Source: Seongchinamella sediminis (lineage in GTDB: Bacteria; Pseudomonadota; Gammaproteobacteria; Pseudomonadales; Halieaceae). Taken from it: a DNA stretch of 64,000 nt. Shown piece after piece: positions 7,250 through 17,607 of the stretch. Position 1 is the stretch's first letter, and every line of letters begins with the position of its first letter. A program made the translations under genes and the position numbers. A model generated the notes under the pieces. That model saw only the letters and a list, made by a program, of their open reading frames with translations. It ran no database searches and was not told where the DNA came from. The DNA lies in contig NZ_QRAN01000004.1 in NCBI RefSeq assembly GCF_003457605.1, positions 62,001 to 126,000 on the forward strand, in the 5' to 3' direction.

Positions 7250-9826
7250 ATGCACACAGTAAACAAGACAATCCTGGCATCGGCCATCATGGCTTTGACA
7301 CCCACTATCGGGGCGTCGTACGCCAGCGCGCAGGAAAGAATGAACCAGCTCGAAGAGGTGGTTGTCACCGGTACGCGAAAAGAGGGGCTGACGCCAACGG
7401 AGACGCTGTCCCCGATCGACCTGATTGGCGGCGAAGTCCTGACCAATCAGGGGGCCTTCGATTTGACCGACTCACTCACCAAAATTGCCCCGTCGCTCAA
7501 TACCCAGCGGTTTCCAATCGCTGATGGCACCGCCTTCGTGCGGCCGGTTACCCTGCGCAACCTGTCGCCTGATCACACCCTGGTGTTGATGAATGGCACG
7601 CGCCGGCACCGTTCCGCGCTGGTCAACCTGCAGTTGGCCCCACTGGGGACGGTGAACCAGGGGTCCCAGGGCGTTGATTTCCAGACCTTCCCAGCCGCCG
7701 CCATCAAGCGGGTAGAGGTCCTGCGTGACGGTGCATCGGCCCAGTATGGTTCCGATGCGATTGCCGGGGTGGTCAACGTTATCCTCAAGGATGCCGCTGA
7801 AGGCTTCTCCATAAACGGCCAGTATGGCGAGTACCAGGAAGGGGACGGCGAGCGTACCTCGGTTTCTGTCAATGGTGGTCTTGCCCTCGGCGACACCGGT
7901 TTCATGAACCTGACCGGTGAATATTCGGAATCTGACACTACCAGCCGCGGCAACGCGCGTCCGGATGCGGCTGCTGTCGGCGATATCGTGGGCGACAGCC
8001 AGGTCCCCTACGATGGTCTTGGCCAGCGCTGGGGTGACCCCGAGATTGAAACCTGGAAATTCGCCGCAAATACCGCCTACGCCCTCGGTGATGCCCTGGA
8101 GCTATATGGTACGGCTACCTACATGGACCAGGAGACCACCGGTGGTTTCTTCTATCGCGGTCCGGTGTTGCCGGGCGACCTGAACAGGGATCTGCCAGCG
8201 CGCACGACACTCAAGATAGATAACGACGGCGATGGCTTTGCCGATGCGGCCTCCCAGAGCCTGGTTGACTCAATTCTCGCCCAGGGCCTGGTGCCGAATG
8301 ATTATCTGACCGCCAACGGCAACAGTCCCAGTGGTTATGATCTGCTGAACCCGATCCACACCCGTTATCCGGGCGGCTACAGCCCGCTGTTCGGTGCCGA
8401 TATCACCGACTACGAGGTCGTGTTTGGTGGCCGGGGTGAGTTAATGGACGCGGGACTCAGCTACGATGTCCGCGCCCGCTACGGCGAAAATGAGGTCGAG
8501 TACAACCTGGAGGACAGTATCAACCCCAGCCTCGGTGCCTTGTCTCCCACCTCCTTCAACCCGGGCACGCTCACGCAGGAAGAAAGCAGCGTCAACGCCG
8601 ACTTCGTCAAGACCTTCGACAATTCACCGATCAACCTCGGCTTTGGCGCCGAGTGGCGTAACGAGACATACGTGATCGACCAGGGCGATGCCGCCTCAAT
8701 TGCCGTCGGCCCGACCTTTGCCGTATTCGGTCTCGGTTCCGATGGTTTCCAGGGTTTTGCCCCGGAATCTTCCGGCGAGTTTGAGAGTGACAGCTGGGCC
8801 GCCTATGTGGATCTGGAAACCGACATCACCGAAAACCTGTCTGCTGCGATCGCACTGCGCTACGAAGACTATGACGAGTTTGACGATACCACTGACTGGA
8901 AAGTATCAGCCCGCTACGATTTTAGCGACAGCTTTGCGATCCGTGCCACGGCGAATACCGGCTTTCGCGCCCCTTCGCCCGGCCAGGTCAACACGCTTAA
9001 TGTCACCACTACTGCCGACAGCTCGGGGAACCTGATTCCCACCGGCACCTATCCCGTTGATCATCCTATCTCCCAGGTGCTCGGGTCCGAGCCGCTGGAG
9101 GCGGAAGAGTCCAAGAGCTATACGGTAGGTCTGGTATGGACACCGGGTGACCGTTACAACATCACGGTGGATTACTACGACATCAGCATCGACGACCGCC
9201 TGGCCCTGGTGCAGAACACCATCAACCAGGAAAACGTTGATGACCTGATTGCCATCGATTACGACAATGCAGAGTTGCTGCTCAATGCTGGCGCCGCGTA
9301 TTTTGCCAACGGCTTTGACACCAATGTCTCGGGTGTCGATATTGCGGTCAGCACCTGGTACGACCTGGGTGGCGGTACGCTGGTAGCGGATTGGCGTCAT
9401 AACTGGAACGAGCAGGACATCGACCGTGTCAACAACAGCTCTATCGGTCCCGACCGCGTGTTCGACCTGGAGAATCAGGTGCCGGAAAACAGTTCCGTGC
9501 TCACCTTCGACTATGAAAGGGACGCATTCCGCGGACTGGTGCGGGTTAACTATTACGATGAGTGGTCCACTACCGGAGGACTTTTCGGTCCGGGGGACGC
9601 CTCGGATGCGACCACCTACGACAGCACTGTGCTGGTTGACCTGGAGTTGAGCTATACCTTCGCCGATCATTATGTCGTTAGCGTCGGTGGGGAGAATATC
9701 TTCGACGAGTACCCCGACAGTGAAGCGGATGGCACCCTGGGGTTCCTGGGCGCGGAGTACGCGGTTACGTCACCCTTCGGCTTTAACGGCGCGTTCTGGT
9801 ACGCTCGCTTCAGCGCAGCCTTCTAG
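7250..9826 (+). CDS. TonB-dependent outer-membrane receptor
   Basis: An 858-residue outer-membrane receptor. A signal peptide ends near ASAQE (residue ~28), followed at once by the TonB-box-like EEVVVTGTR. The plug domain spans about residues 40-175, with LRNLSPDHTLVLMNGTRRH and VLRDGASAQYGSDAIAGVVNVIL typical of plugs. The remaining ~680 residues are the 22-strand barrel, ending in an aromatic Phe (FSAAF) as required for BamA recognition. It imports a large or scarce ligand with energy from TonB. The ligand is unknown: the plug pattern is of the broad siderophore/carbohydrate-like type, not BtuB. It is a single gene with its own Shine-Dalgarno (GGGAG) and a strong terminator after it. Confidence 0.92.
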   Translation: MHTVNKTILASAIMALTPTIGASYASAQERMNQLEEVVVTGTRKEGLTPTETLSPIDLIGGEVLTNQGAFDLTDSLTKIAPSLNTQRFPIADGTAFVRPVTLRNLSPDHTLVLMNGTRRHRSALVNLQLAPLGTVNQGSQGVDFQTFPAAAIKRVEVLRDGASAQYGSDAIAGVVNVILKDAAEGFSINGQYGEYQEGDGERTSVSVNGGLALGDTGFMNLTGEYSESDTTSRGNARPDAAAVGDIVGDSQVPYDGLGQRWGDPEIETWKFAANTAYALGDALELYGTATYMDQETTGGFFYRGPVLPGDLNRDLPARTTLKIDNDGDGFADAASQSLVDSILAQGLVPNDYLTANGNSPSGYDLLNPIHTRYPGGYSPLFGADITDYEVVFGGRGELMDAGLSYDVRARYGENEVEYNLEDSINPSLGALSPTSFNPGTLTQEESSVNADFVKTFDNSPINLGFGAEWRNETYVIDQGDAASIAVGPTFAVFGLGSDGFQGFAPESSGEFESDSWAAYVDLETDITENLSAAIALRYEDYDEFDDTTDWKVSARYDFSDSFAIRATANTGFRAPSPGQVNTLNVTTTADSSGNLIPTGTYPVDHPISQVLGSEPLEAEESKSYTVGLVWTPGDRYNITVDYYDISIDDRLALVQNTINQENVDDLIAIDYDNAELLLNAGAAYFANGFDTNVSGVDIAVSTWYDLGGGTLVADWRHNWNEQDIDRVNNSSIGPDRVFDLENQVPENSSVLTFDYERDAFRGLVRVNYYDEWSTTGGLFGPGDASDATTYDSTVLVDLELSYTFADHYVVSVGGENIFDEYPDSEADGTLGFLGAEYAVTSPFGFNGAFWYARFSAAF

Positions 9827-9844
9827 TCGTATCTCTGGTACCTG

Positions 9845-9871
9845 AAAAGCCCGGCACTGCCGGGCTTTTTT
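9845..9871. terminator. Bidirectional rho-independent terminator
   Basis: A perfect 7-bp stem GCCCGGC/GCCGGGC (9849-9855 and 9859-9865) with loop ACT is followed by six T and preceded by four A. It can end transcription of the TonB receptor on the plus strand and of metY arriving on the minus strand. Confidence 0.9.
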
Positions 9872-9888
9872 GTGAACTGCCTGACCGC

Positions 9889-11163
9889 TTATTGTGCGGC
9901 GGCCAGCGCCTGCTCAATATCGGCGATGATATCGTCCACATGCTCGATGCCTATGGACAGCCGCACCATATCCTCGCTGACCCCGGCGGAGGCAAGCTCC
10001 TCGGGGCTTAATTGCCGGTGGGTGGTGCTGGCAGGATGGCAGGCCAGGGACTTGGCGTCGCCAATGTTCACCAGCCGCAGGATCAACTGCAGGGCGTCGA
10101 TAAACTTCGTTCCCGCCTCGATACCGCCTTCGATACCGAAACTGAGAATCCCCGCGGCCTTGCCGTCACAGATTTTCTTGCAGGTCTGGTAGTGGGGGCT
10201 GTCCTTGAGGCCGGCATAGTTAACCCACTTCACCTGTGGCTGGTCGCGCAGGTACTTGGCAACCTTTTTGGCGTTCTTGCAATGCTGCTTCATCCGCAGG
10301 GACAGGGTTTCCAGCCCCTGCATGATAAGGAAGGCATTGTGCGGTGACAGCGCGGCGCCGGTATTGCGCAGTGGCACCACCCGGCAGCGGCCGATAAAGG
10401 CGGCGGGGCCAAAACCCTCGGTATACACCACCCCGTGATAGGAGGGGTCGGGGGTGGTCATTACCGAGAAGCGCTCCGGGTGAGCGGCCCAGTCAAATTT
10501 GCCTGAATCGACGATAGCGCCGCCAATTGTGGTGCCGTGGCCACCGATGTACTTGGTCAGGGAATGCACCACGATGTCGGCACCGTGATCAAACGCGCGG
10601 CAGAGCAGGGGCGTGGCCACCGTGTTGTCGACGATCAGCGGCACACCGGCCTCGTGGGCGATATCCGCCCAGGCCTGGATATCGACAACATTGCCCGCCG
10701 GATTGCCGATGGATTCGCAGAACAGGGCGCGGGTGTTGTCGTCGATGAGGGCGCGAACACGGTCGAAGTCGTCCGCATCGGCAAAGCGGGTCTCCAGGCC
10801 CTGGCGCGGGAAGGTGTGGGCAAACAGGTTGTAGGTGCCGCCGTATAGCTGGGAGGTGCTGACGATATTGCAGCCGACCTCGGCGATGGCCTCGATGGCA
10901 TAGCGAATGGCGGCCATGCCGGAGGCGACGGCAAGCGCGCCGACGCCGCCTTCGAGTTCTGCCAGCCGCGCCTCGAGAACCGCATTGGTGGGGTTCATGA
11001 TGCGGCTGTAGATATTACCCGGTACCGCCAGGTTGAACAGGTCGGCCCCGTGCTGGGTGTTATCAAACGTGAAGGAGGTGGTCTGGTAGATGGGCGTGGT
11101 GGCGGCGCGGGTCGATGGATCGCCCTCGTAGCCGGCGTGCAGGGCAATGGTTTCTGGTTTCAT
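9889..11163 (-). CDS. metY: O-acetylhomoserine sulfhydrylase (aminocarboxypropyltransferase)
   Basis: A 424-residue PLP enzyme of the Cys/Met metabolism family. The PLP lysine is Lys204 in [13 protein letters not shown], and the N-terminal [25 protein letters not shown] and [22 protein letters not shown] stretches are diagnostic of MetY. It makes homocysteine (or methionine) from O-acetylhomoserine and sulfide (or methanethiol), a direct sulfhydrylation route to methionine. AAGGA lies a few bases upstream of the ATG. The length and motifs favour MetY over cystathionine gamma-synthase (~380 residues). It is a monocistronic minus-strand gene; I saw no SAM riboswitch in the 143 nt upstream. Confidence 0.93.
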   Translation of the reverse strand: MKPETIALHAGYEGDPSTRAATTPIYQTTSFTFDNTQHGADLFNLAVPGNIYSRIMNPTNAVLEARLAELEGGVGALAVASGMAAIRYAIEAIAEVGCNIVSTSQLYGGTYNLFAHTFPRQGLETRFADADDFDRVRALIDDNTRALFCESIGNPAGNVVDIQAWADIAHEAGVPLIVDNTVATPLLCRAFDHGADIVVHSLTKYIGGHGTTIGGAIVDSGKFDWAAHPERFSVMTTPDPSYHGVVYTEGFGPAAFIGRCRVVPLRNTGAALSPHNAFLIMQGLETLSLRMKQHCKNAKKVAKYLRDQPQVKWVNYAGLKDSPHYQTCKKICDGKAAGILSFGIEGGIEAGTKFIDALQLILRLVNIGDAKSLACHPASTTHRQLSPEELASAGVSEDMVRLSIGIEHVDDIIADIEQALAAAQ

Positions 11164-11306
11164 GTCGGTCCTTGTGGTCTGTTAGCCAGGGTCCGCAGAG
11201 CTTAGCAAACCCCTGCAATTCGGCAAACCGGAAGCTGTACCCGTGGGCTGGAATTCTCGCTATAGTGAGGCATCACCGCAAACCGTGGGAGCAATCCGGA
11301 GCGCCG

Positions 11307-12527
11307 ATGAAACTGACGGAACTGGGCCTGGTGCCACAAATCCTGATCGGGGTTGTGCTCGGGGCTGTAACAGCGCTGCTGATGCCGCAGCTGGCCGAGT
11401 CGCTGGGCCTGCTGGGCCAGCTGTTTGTTGGCATGCTGAAGGCGGTGGCACCGCTGCTGGTACTGGTGCTGGTGATGTCGGCCATAGCCAACCGCCACGA
11501 CAGTGGCAGTGACGGCCGCAGGACGCTAATGGTACTGGCCCTGTACCTGATCGGCATGATCAGCGCGGCGCTGGTGGCCCTGCTGCTGAGCCAGCTGTTC
11601 CCGCAGACCATAGTCCTGACCGGGCAGGCCGAGGGCGCGCCGCCGGAGGCAGTGGCTTCGGTACTCAGCGATGTGCTGTTCAAGCTCATCGACAATCCGG
11701 TGAACGCGCTGTTGACCGGAAATTTTCTCGGTTGCCTGAGCTGGGCGGTGCTGCTGGGCCTCAGTTTCCGCTCTGCCCCGGCGGGTTTTCGCGATCACCT
11801 GCAGGTGCTGGCGGACGGGGTCAGCCATATTGTCCGCTACGTGATCCGCCTCGCGCCGCTGGGTATCTTCGGTCTGGTGTGTTTTACCGTGGCGACCGTA
11901 GGGCTGGAGGCACTCGCCAGTTATGCTGGCCTGGCGCTGGTGCTGGTGGCGGCGATGCTGGTGATGGCGCTGGTCATCAATCCGCTGCTGGTGTTCCTGC
12001 TGACGCGCCGCAACCCTTACCCAATCGTATTTCGCTGCCTGGAAGAGTCGGGCATTACCGCATTTTTCACCCGCAGTTCGGCGGCCAATATCCCGGTCAA
12101 CCTCAACCTGGCGAAAAAGCTGGGTATCAGCGAAGAACTCTATACCGTGAGTATCCCGGTGGGAGCCACGGTCAACATGACCGGCGCCGCGATTACCATT
12201 ACCACGCTGACGCTGGCGGCGGCCCATACCCTGGGAATCGCCGTTTCCCTGCCCACGGCGCTGTTACTCTGCGTCATCAGCGCCCTGTCAGCCTGCGGCG
12301 CCAGCGGGGTACCCTCGGGTAGCCTTCTGCTGATTCCCCTGGCCTGTTCGCTGTTCGGGATTCCCCTCGACGTGTCGATGCAGGTGGTGGCGGTGGGCTT
12401 TATTATCAGTGTCATCCAGGACTCGGCAGAGACCGCCCTCAATTCCAGTACCGACGTGGTCTACACCTATGCCGTCGATCAGTGGGGTGAAACCGAACCC
12501 GTGGTTTCCCTGTCAAGCGCTGACTGA
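11307..12527 (+). CDS. sstT: Serine/threonine:Na+ symporter
   Basis: A 406-residue inner-membrane transporter of the dicarboxylate/amino-acid:cation symporter family. SstT-specific stretches are present: [65 protein letters not shown] and the C-terminal [16 protein letters not shown]. These form the hairpin loops and TM7-8 that bind Na+ and substrate. It takes up L-serine and L-threonine with sodium. The ATG at 11307 gives the family's normal start ([16 protein letters not shown]); the frame stays open upstream but that part has no resemblance to the family. Its 3' end overlaps the convergent btuF by 49 nt. Confidence 0.92.
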   Translation: MKLTELGLVPQILIGVVLGAVTALLMPQLAESLGLLGQLFVGMLKAVAPLLVLVLVMSAIANRHDSGSDGRRTLMVLALYLIGMISAALVALLLSQLFPQTIVLTGQAEGAPPEAVASVLSDVLFKLIDNPVNALLTGNFLGCLSWAVLLGLSFRSAPAGFRDHLQVLADGVSHIVRYVIRLAPLGIFGLVCFTVATVGLEALASYAGLALVLVAAMLVMALVINPLLVFLLTRRNPYPIVFRCLEESGITAFFTRSSAANIPVNLNLAKKLGISEELYTVSIPVGATVNMTGAAITITTLTLAAAHTLGIAVSLPTALLLCVISALSACGASGVPSGSLLLIPLACSLFGIPLDVSMQVVAVGFIISVIQDSAETALNSSTDVVYTYAVDQWGETEPVVSLSSAD

Positions 12528-13399
12528 GTCCGCACCGCGTCCAGCTTGCGGCACAGCTCGGCGGCGCCTGCGGCGATGCGGGCGGTGGGGCGCTGGATGA
12601 TATCCGGGTGAATATGCAGCAAGGCCCCACGGTTAACTGCCTGCAGGCTGCGGTACGGCAGCCAGTCATCCAGCCACTCCGGCCGGGACTCATCCATGCC
12701 ACTGGCGACAATCGCATCGGGGTCGGCCTGTAACACGGTTTCCAGGCTGACCCGCGGGGCCAGCTGGGCTTCGTCGGTGAAAATGTTGCGGCCGCCGCAG
12801 AGGGCAATAACGTGGCTGATCATATGCTCGCCGTTAATGGTTTGCAGGGGCTGGTTCCAGATCTGGTAAAACACCTGCAGGCTTGCCTGGTGACTGTAGC
12901 GTGAGCGCAGTTGGCGGATCTCGCGCTCCAGCTTCTCGGCGCTTTTTTGCGCGGACGTTTCGGTGCCGGCGAGGATGCCAAAATCGCGAATCGAGTTGGC
13001 GATATCGGCCAGTTGCCGCGGTTCGCTGACGTACACCGTGAGGCCGAGGCGCTCGAGCTGGGGCAGGGCGGCCAGGCCGTTGCCTGAACCCCACAACACC
13101 ACCAGGTCGGGGTCCAGGGCGACAACGCTTTCCAGGCTCCAGGCATAGGCGCTGCCCACCTGCGGAATTGCAAGGGCCTGGGGAGGGTAATCGCTGTAGC
13201 TGACCACGCCCACCAGCTTGTTACCGGCCCCGGCGCTGAACAGGTTTTCCACGATGTGCGGCGCCAGGGCGACGATGCGTTGCGCCGGGCGCTCCAGGCT
13301 GACCTCGCGCCCGCTGGCATCGACCACGGTGGTAGCGGCCTGGCCGGCAGTGACCGCGGCAAGCAGCGCGCCGGTGGCTGCAAGGCGTCGCCACATCAT
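12479..13399 (-). CDS. btuF: Vitamin B12 ABC transporter, periplasmic binding protein
   Basis: A 306-residue periplasmic protein with a signal peptide ([16 protein letters not shown], cleavage near residue 21) and a BtuF/FecB-type fold: [19 protein letters not shown] at the start of lobe 1, [36 protein letters not shown], and the lobe 2 segment ending with [10 protein letters not shown]. It would bind cobalamin or a precursor and hand it to BtuCD. The start is one of two adjacent ATG codons (13399 or 13396) and overlaps the btuD stop. It is the last gene of the riboswitch-controlled operon, which supports a corrinoid over a heme or siderophore substrate. The extreme C-terminus overlaps sstT on the other strand. 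Confidence 0.88.
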   Translation of the reverse strand: MMWRRLAATGALLAAVTAGQAATTVVDASGREVSLERPAQRIVALAPHIVENLFSAGAGNKLVGVVSYSDYPPQALAIPQVGSAYAWSLESVVALDPDLVVLWGSGNGLAALPQLERLGLTVYVSEPRQLADIANSIRDFGILAGTETSAQKSAEKLEREIRQLRSRYSHQASLQVFYQIWNQPLQTINGEHMISHVIALCGGRNIFTDEAQLAPRVSLETVLQADPDAIVASGMDESRPEWLDDWLPYRSLQAVNRGALLHIHPDIIQRPTARIAAGAAELCRKLDAVRTQSALDRETTGSVSPH

Positions 13400-14175
13400 C
13401 GCTGGATCACCAGGGGAGCGCCGTTGCCCGGGTGCGCCTGTATGTGCACCTGCACGGCAAACACCTGGCTGAACATTTCCCGGGTGAGAACCTCGGCGGG
13501 CGTGCCGTAGGCGGCCTGTGCGCCCTTATCCAGCAGTAGCAGGTGGTCCACGCGGGGAGACAGCAGGTTGCAATCGTGACTGGCGAGCAGCACCGCGCAA
13601 CCCCGGCTGGCCAGCTGGCCTACCAGTTCCAGTACCATCTGCTGGTGGTGCAGGTCCAGGGCGGAATTCGGTTCGTCCAGCAGCAGCAGGCGCTGTGGCG
13701 CGTCCTCTTCACGCCAGACCTGGGCAACCGCCCGCGCCAGCTGCACCCGCTGTTTCTCGCCCCCGGACAGCTGCGTATAGGGCCGCCGGGCCAGCCCGGC
13801 GGTATCGGTGGCGGCCATCACCTCCCGCAGGATTTGCCGGACACCGCGCTGGCCGGAGGCGTGCGGGGTGCGCCCGAGCAGGATGACTTCCTCCACCGTG
13901 AACGGGAAGTTGAGCAGCGGATGCTGGACCTGCATGGCAATGCAGCGGGCCCGCTGCCGGGTGGGTATGTCCGCCAACGGTTCGCCGCCCAGCAATAGCT
14001 GGCCGGCACTGGCCGGAAGACCGCCGGCGATGCAGTGCAGCAGGCTGCTTTTGCCGGCGCCATTGGGGCCGATCAGGCCCAGCACGTCCCCGGAAGCCAG
14101 TGCAAAATTGATGTCCCGGAGCAGGGGGCTGCCCCAGGGCGACGCGCAGAGATTGCGCAGCTGCAGCCCGTCCAT
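13396..14175 (-). CDS. btuD: Vitamin B12 ABC transporter, ATP-binding protein
   Basis: A 259-residue ABC ATPase with Walker A GPNGAGKSSLL (near residue 36), Q-loop, signature LSGGEKQRVQLARAVAQ (near residue 137), Walker B LLLLDEPNSALDL and the switch His in LLASHDCNLL. It is of the FecE/BtuD/HmuV group. It powers corrinoid import together with BtuC. The ATG at 14175 overlaps the btuC stop as TGATG; a GTG at 14178 is also possible. Family members transport iron chelates, heme or B12; the neighbours cobO and cobQ and the cobalamin riboswitch upstream point to B12. Confidence 0.9.
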   Translation of the reverse strand: MDGLQLRNLCASPWGSPLLRDINFALASGDVLGLIGPNGAGKSSLLHCIAGGLPASAGQLLLGGEPLADIPTRQRARCIAMQVQHPLLNFPFTVEEVILLGRTPHASGQRGVRQILREVMAATDTAGLARRPYTQLSGGEKQRVQLARAVAQVWREEDAPQRLLLLDEPNSALDLHHQQMVLELVGQLASRGCAVLLASHDCNLLSPRVDHLLLLDKGAQAAYGTPAEVLTREMFSQVFAVQVHIQAHPGNGAPLVIQR

Positions 14176-15209
14176 CACTGCATACCGAAATCCCTGCGCC
14201 GGTGCAGCAGGGAAATAAAGAAGGGGACGCCGACGCTGGCGGTAACGATGCCAACCGGCAATTCCGTGGGCGCAAGCACCGTGCGGGCGAGAATGTCGGC
14301 GCAGATCAGCAGCAGCGCGCCGGCAATGGCGGAGGCGGGCAGCAGGTAACGATGATCGGGTCCTATCAGCAGGCGGATGATATGGGGCACCACCAGGCCG
14401 ACGAAGGCGATGGTGCCGGCCATGGCGACCGAGGTGCCGACTGCCACCGCCACCAGTACAACAATCAGTGTTTTGGTCTGTTCCACGTCGATGCCCAGGT
14501 AGCGGGCCTCAGACTCGCCCAGCAGCAGGGCGTTGAGGGCGGTGGCGTAGCGCGGCAATACGCTGATCACCAGCAGGAAAATCGCCGCGGTGATGGCCAC
14601 CCGCCGGTAGTCGGCGCCATCGAGGCCGCCCATGCGCCACAGGCTGATCCGCCGCAGCACCTCGTTGGAGGAAAACAGTTCCAGCATGTTGCTCATGGCC
14701 CCGGCCAGGGCGGTGATGGCAATGCCGGCCAGCAGCATGGTGGCCACCGAGGTGCCGTTTTCAGAGCTGGCCAGCCGGTATACCAGTACCACCGCAAGCA
14801 TGCCGCCGGTAAAGGCGCCCAGCGATACCAGGGTCAGTCCGGTGAGGCCGCTGACCCAGCTGCCGGCGCCGGCGATGACCAGGCCGGCACCCAGCGAGGC
14901 GCCCGCGGTAACGCCGATCAACGATGGGTCTGCCAGCGGGTTCCGGAAAATGCCCTGCATGGCAGCGCCACTGATGCCCAGCAGGGCGCCCACCAGCCCG
15001 GCCAGCAGGGCCCGGGGCAGGCGTATCTGGTTGATAATGAGCGCCGTGCGCTCGGCGGGCTGCTGGCCGATTGCAAGAATTGCCTGCAGGCTTTCCGACC
15101 AGCCGAGGCTGACGCTGCCCAGGGCCAGGGCCGACAGCAGGCTCAGCGGCAACAGCAACAGCAGTGCCGTGGTCAGCTGGCGGGCACGGGTCTGGCGGGC
15201 TGTGTTCAC
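14175..15209 (-). CDS. btuC: Vitamin B12 ABC transporter permease (FecCD family)
   Basis: A 344-residue permease with about ten membrane segments. FecCD-family stretches are plain: [46 protein letters not shown], then [18 protein letters not shown], and [25 protein letters not shown] place the start at the GTG at 15209 because it overlaps the cobQ stop exactly as GTGA, like the other junctions in this operon; an ATG at 15266 would add 19 Pro/Gly-rich residues read from within cobQ and is less likely. It forms the membrane channel of BtuCDF. Confidence 0.9.
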   Translation of the reverse strand: MNTARQTRARQLTTALLLLLPLSLLSALALGSVSLGWSESLQAILAIGQQPAERTALIINQIRLPRALLAGLVGALLGISGAAMQGIFRNPLADPSLIGVTAGASLGAGLVIAGAGSWVSGLTGLTLVSLGAFTGGMLAVVLVYRLASSENGTSVATMLLAGIAITALAGAMSNMLELFSSNEVLRRISLWRMGGLDGADYRRVAITAAIFLLVISVLPRYATALNALLLGESEARYLGIDVEQTKTLIVVLVAVAVGTSVAMAGTIAFVGLVVPHIIRLLIGPDHRYLLPASAIAGALLLICADILARTVLAPTELPVGIVTASVGVPFFISLLHRRRDFGMQ

Positions 15210-16666
15210 GCGGCCCTGAACCACTGCGGGAACAGCTGGTCCAGGTCCAGGTGTTGTTCCAGGCAATCCGCCAGGCGCTCCAGTTCCCGCTCCCGGATCG
15301 CATCCCGGTCGATGCCGCTGGCATCGGCAAGCCCCGCCCAGGCCAGCAGTGCCCGGCAGGCATCGGGGTGATCGAACAGGCCGTGCAGGTAGCTGCCGGC
15401 CACCTGGCCGTCGGGGGAAATAGCGCCGTCCTCGCGGCCGTCCTCCAGCACCGCGAAGCAGGCACTGCCCGGATCGCGGCGGCTGTTGCCGCAGTGTATT
15501 TCATAGCCTGTCACGGTGCCGCCAAGTGCGGGGAGCCGGCCGCTGCACTGGCGCAGGACTTTGTCCGGCAGCAGCTCGGTCTCAAGCGGCAGCAGGCCGA
15601 AGCCGGTGCTGTGCCCGGCCTCGCTTTCGATGCCGCGGGGGTCGGCGATCGTTCTGCCCAGCATTTGCATGCCGCCGCAGATACCCAGTACCTTGCCGCC
15701 GTAGCGCAGGTGGCGCAGCAGGGTATCGGTCCAGCCATTGTCCCGCAGCCAGCGCAGGTCCTCACGGACGTTCTTGCTGCCCGGCACAATGATCAGGTCG
15801 GCCGGAGGCGGCACCTGGCGCTCAGCCACGTAGTGCAGTTGTACCTGGGGGTGCATGCGCAGGGCATCGAAGTCGGTGTGGTTGGAGATGCGCGGCAACA
15901 CCGGCACCACTACCTGTAATGGCGCCTGGTCCGAGGCCACCTGGGCGCTGTCGACGGCGTCTTCCGCATCCAGCTGCAGGTTGTGCAGGTAGGGGATTAC
16001 CCCCAGCACCGGTTTGCCGGTGCGTCGCTCCAGCCACTCCAGCCCGGATTCCAGCAGGGCGATATCACCGCGGAAACGGTTGATGACAAAGCCCCGGACC
16101 CGGGCCTGCTCGCTGGGAGACAGCAGCGCCAGGGTACCGGTGAGGTGGGCGAATACGCCGCCGCGATCGATATCGGCGACAATGATCACCGGCACATCCG
16201 CGGCCTCGGCAAAGCCCATGTTGGCGATGTCCCGGTCCCGCAGGTTGATTTCCGCCGGGCTGCCGGCGCCCTCGACCAGCAGCACCTCGTGGCGCTGCTG
16301 CAGCCGGTGCCAGGCCGCCAGCACGGTGTCCATGGCCAGTCGCTTGTACTGGTGGTAATCGGCCGCAGCCATGTCCTGCAGCGGCTGGCCATTCAAAATC
16401 ACCTGGGCCACCCGGTCGCTGCTGGGCTTGAGCAGTACCGGGTTCATGTCGGTGTGGGCGCTGATGCCGGCGGCGGCCGCCTGCAGGGCCTGGGCGCGGC
16501 CGATTTCCCCGCCCTCGGGCGTGACGGCGCTGTTGAGTGCCATATTCTGGGGCTTGAAGGGCGCCACGTTGACACCCCGGCGGGCCAGTACCCGGCACAG
16601 GCCCGCGACGAGCACGCTCTTGCCCGCATCGGAGGTGGTTCCCTGGACCATCAGTGCCGCCGGCAC
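15206..16666 (-). CDS. cobQ: Cobyric acid synthase (adenosylcobyrate amidotransferase)
   Basis: A 486-residue two-domain enzyme. Residues 1-240 are the dethiobiotin-synthetase-like ATP domain, with [23 protein letters not shown] near residue 9 and [12 protein letters not shown]. Residues 250-486 are a class I glutamine amidotransferase with nucleophile Cys330 ([10 protein letters not shown]) and His428 ([11 protein letters not shown]). It amidates four side chains of adenosylcobyrinic acid a,c-diamide in the cytoplasm. The GTG at 16666 is 2 nt after the cobO stop and gives a family-like start; an ATG five codons later is possible. The upstream ring-forming cob genes are not in the window, so the operon may serve salvage as well as the late steps of synthesis. 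Confidence 0.94.
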   Translation of the reverse strand: MPAALMVQGTTSDAGKSVLVAGLCRVLARRGVNVAPFKPQNMALNSAVTPEGGEIGRAQALQAAAAGISAHTDMNPVLLKPSSDRVAQVILNGQPLQDMAAADYHQYKRLAMDTVLAAWHRLQQRHEVLLVEGAGSPAEINLRDRDIANMGFAEAADVPVIIVADIDRGGVFAHLTGTLALLSPSEQARVRGFVINRFRGDIALLESGLEWLERRTGKPVLGVIPYLHNLQLDAEDAVDSAQVASDQAPLQVVVPVLPRISNHTDFDALRMHPQVQLHYVAERQVPPPADLIIVPGSKNVREDLRWLRDNGWTDTLLRHLRYGGKVLGICGGMQMLGRTIADPRGIESEAGHSTGFGLLPLETELLPDKVLRQCSGRLPALGGTVTGYEIHCGNSRRDPGSACFAVLEDGREDGAISPDGQVAGSYLHGLFDHPDACRALLAWAGLADASGIDRDAIRERELERLADCLEQHLDLDQLFPQWFRAA

Positions 16667-16668
16667 GG

Positions 16669-17277
16669 TCAGTAGTCCACGCCCCGGCGCGCCTTGATGC
16701 CGGCCTGGAAGGCATGCTTGACTTCCTTGACCTCGGAGACCGTGTCCATGATGTCCTGCAGCGCCGAACCCCCGCCGCGGCCGGTGACCACCACGCTCTG
16801 CTGTGGCGGCCGGTTGCGCAGCGCGTCGAGGACCTCGTCCTCGGGCAAGTACTTGTAGGCGAGCATATACGTGAGTTCGTCCAGTACCACCAGGTCGTAG
16901 GCCGGGTCCTCGAGCATGGGGCGCGCCACCGCCCAGGTCGCTGTGGCGGCCCTGATGTCACCGTCCCGGTCCTGGGTGTCCCAGGTAAAGCCGGTGCCCA
17001 TCTGGTAAAAGTCCACTTGCGGGCAATGTTCCCTGAGATAGATTTCCTCCCCCGAGAGTTGCTGCCCCTTGATGAATTGCACGACGCCAACCTTGTGGCC
17101 GTAGCCGAGGGCGCGCATGACCATGCCGAAGGCGGAGCTGGACTTGCCTTTGCCATTGCCGGTCAGCAGTATGGCCACGCCGCGCTCCACGTCCGCCGCC
17201 TCGATGTGGGCATCGACCCTGGCCTTCTGTTTCTCCATGGAGGCTTTGTGCCTGGCGTTTTTCTTGTCGTCACTCAT
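16669..17277 (-). CDS. cobO: Cob(I)yrinic acid a,c-diamide adenosyltransferase
   Basis: A 202-residue CobA/CobO/BtuR-type corrinoid adenosyltransferase. The P-loop is [12 protein letters not shown] near residue 41, followed by GVVQFIKG, the acidic [17 protein letters not shown] segment and the VVTGRGG stretch, all standard for the family. It transfers the adenosyl group of ATP to Co(I) corrinoids. The frame is open for another 800 nt upstream, but the protein family begins at [10 protein letters not shown]; the ATG at 17277 is the correct start. It is the first gene of a minus-strand operon led by a cobalamin riboswitch. No good Shine-Dalgarno is seen, consistent with translation being controlled by the riboswitch. 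Confidence 0.93.
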   Translation of the reverse strand: MSDDKKNARHKASMEKQKARVDAHIEAADVERGVAILLTGNGKGKSSSAFGMVMRALGYGHKVGVVQFIKGQQLSGEEIYLREHCPQVDFYQMGTGFTWDTQDRDGDIRAATATWAVARPMLEDPAYDLVVLDELTYMLAYKYLPEDEVLDALRNRPPQQSVVVTGRGGGSALQDIMDTVSEVKEVKHAFQAGIKARRGVDY

Positions 17278-17384
17278 AGGGCTACCCGGATAGGAAGTGG
17301 CGTGAAAGATCAGGCGAGGGGGCAGGGAACGCGATCGGCAGACCGGGCAACCTGGGTCGAGGCCCTCCGCCTCATCGGTGCAGT

Positions 17385-17502
17385 GTCCAGGCAGGTATCG
17401 GGCTCGCAGCGCATTGCTGTATACCGTTGCGGGGGCAGCGGTGGCGTCTAACCACACTTCCCATTTAGCCCGCCCCACAGACTGCTGCGGCGGGCACCTG
17501 GC
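17385..17502 (-). ncRNA. Cobalamin (AdoCbl-type) riboswitch
   Basis: Read on the minus strand, the leader holds the conserved elements in the right order: CAGGTGCCC near 17500, a CGGGCTAAATGGGAA stretch, the core GCTGCCCCCGCAACGGTA near 17425-17440, and the B12-box-like GAGCCCGATACCTGCC ending near 17390. This matches the family consensus closely (the usual core is GCTGCCCCCGCAACTGTAA). It lies ~110 nt upstream of cobO, a classic target. No clear poly-U terminator follows, so control is probably at translation initiation. Exact ends are approximate. Confidence 0.92.
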
Positions 17503-17511
17503 GTGGGCGGG

Positions 17512-17540
17512 ATTGTGGGCGGACGCCGTTTTTTTGTCAA
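17512..17540 (-). promoter_or_regulatory. Putative sigma70 promoter of the cob-btu operon
   Basis: On the minus strand a perfect -35 TTGACA (17540-17535) is followed after 17 nt by CACAAT (17517-17512), two mismatches from the -10 consensus. It would start transcription just before the riboswitch, which fits well. Confidence 0.65.
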
Positions 17541-17607
17541 ATAGGGGACCTGACTGGCAGGGCTGATGGCGTAGAATACCAGCCACCGGAGAAACAGGAG
17601 GTAAACC

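Noticed and set aside
15210-15266. Upstream ATG start for btuC.
   Set aside because: It would add a Pro/Gly-rich stretch from inside cobQ; the GTG with GTGA overlap fits the operon pattern.
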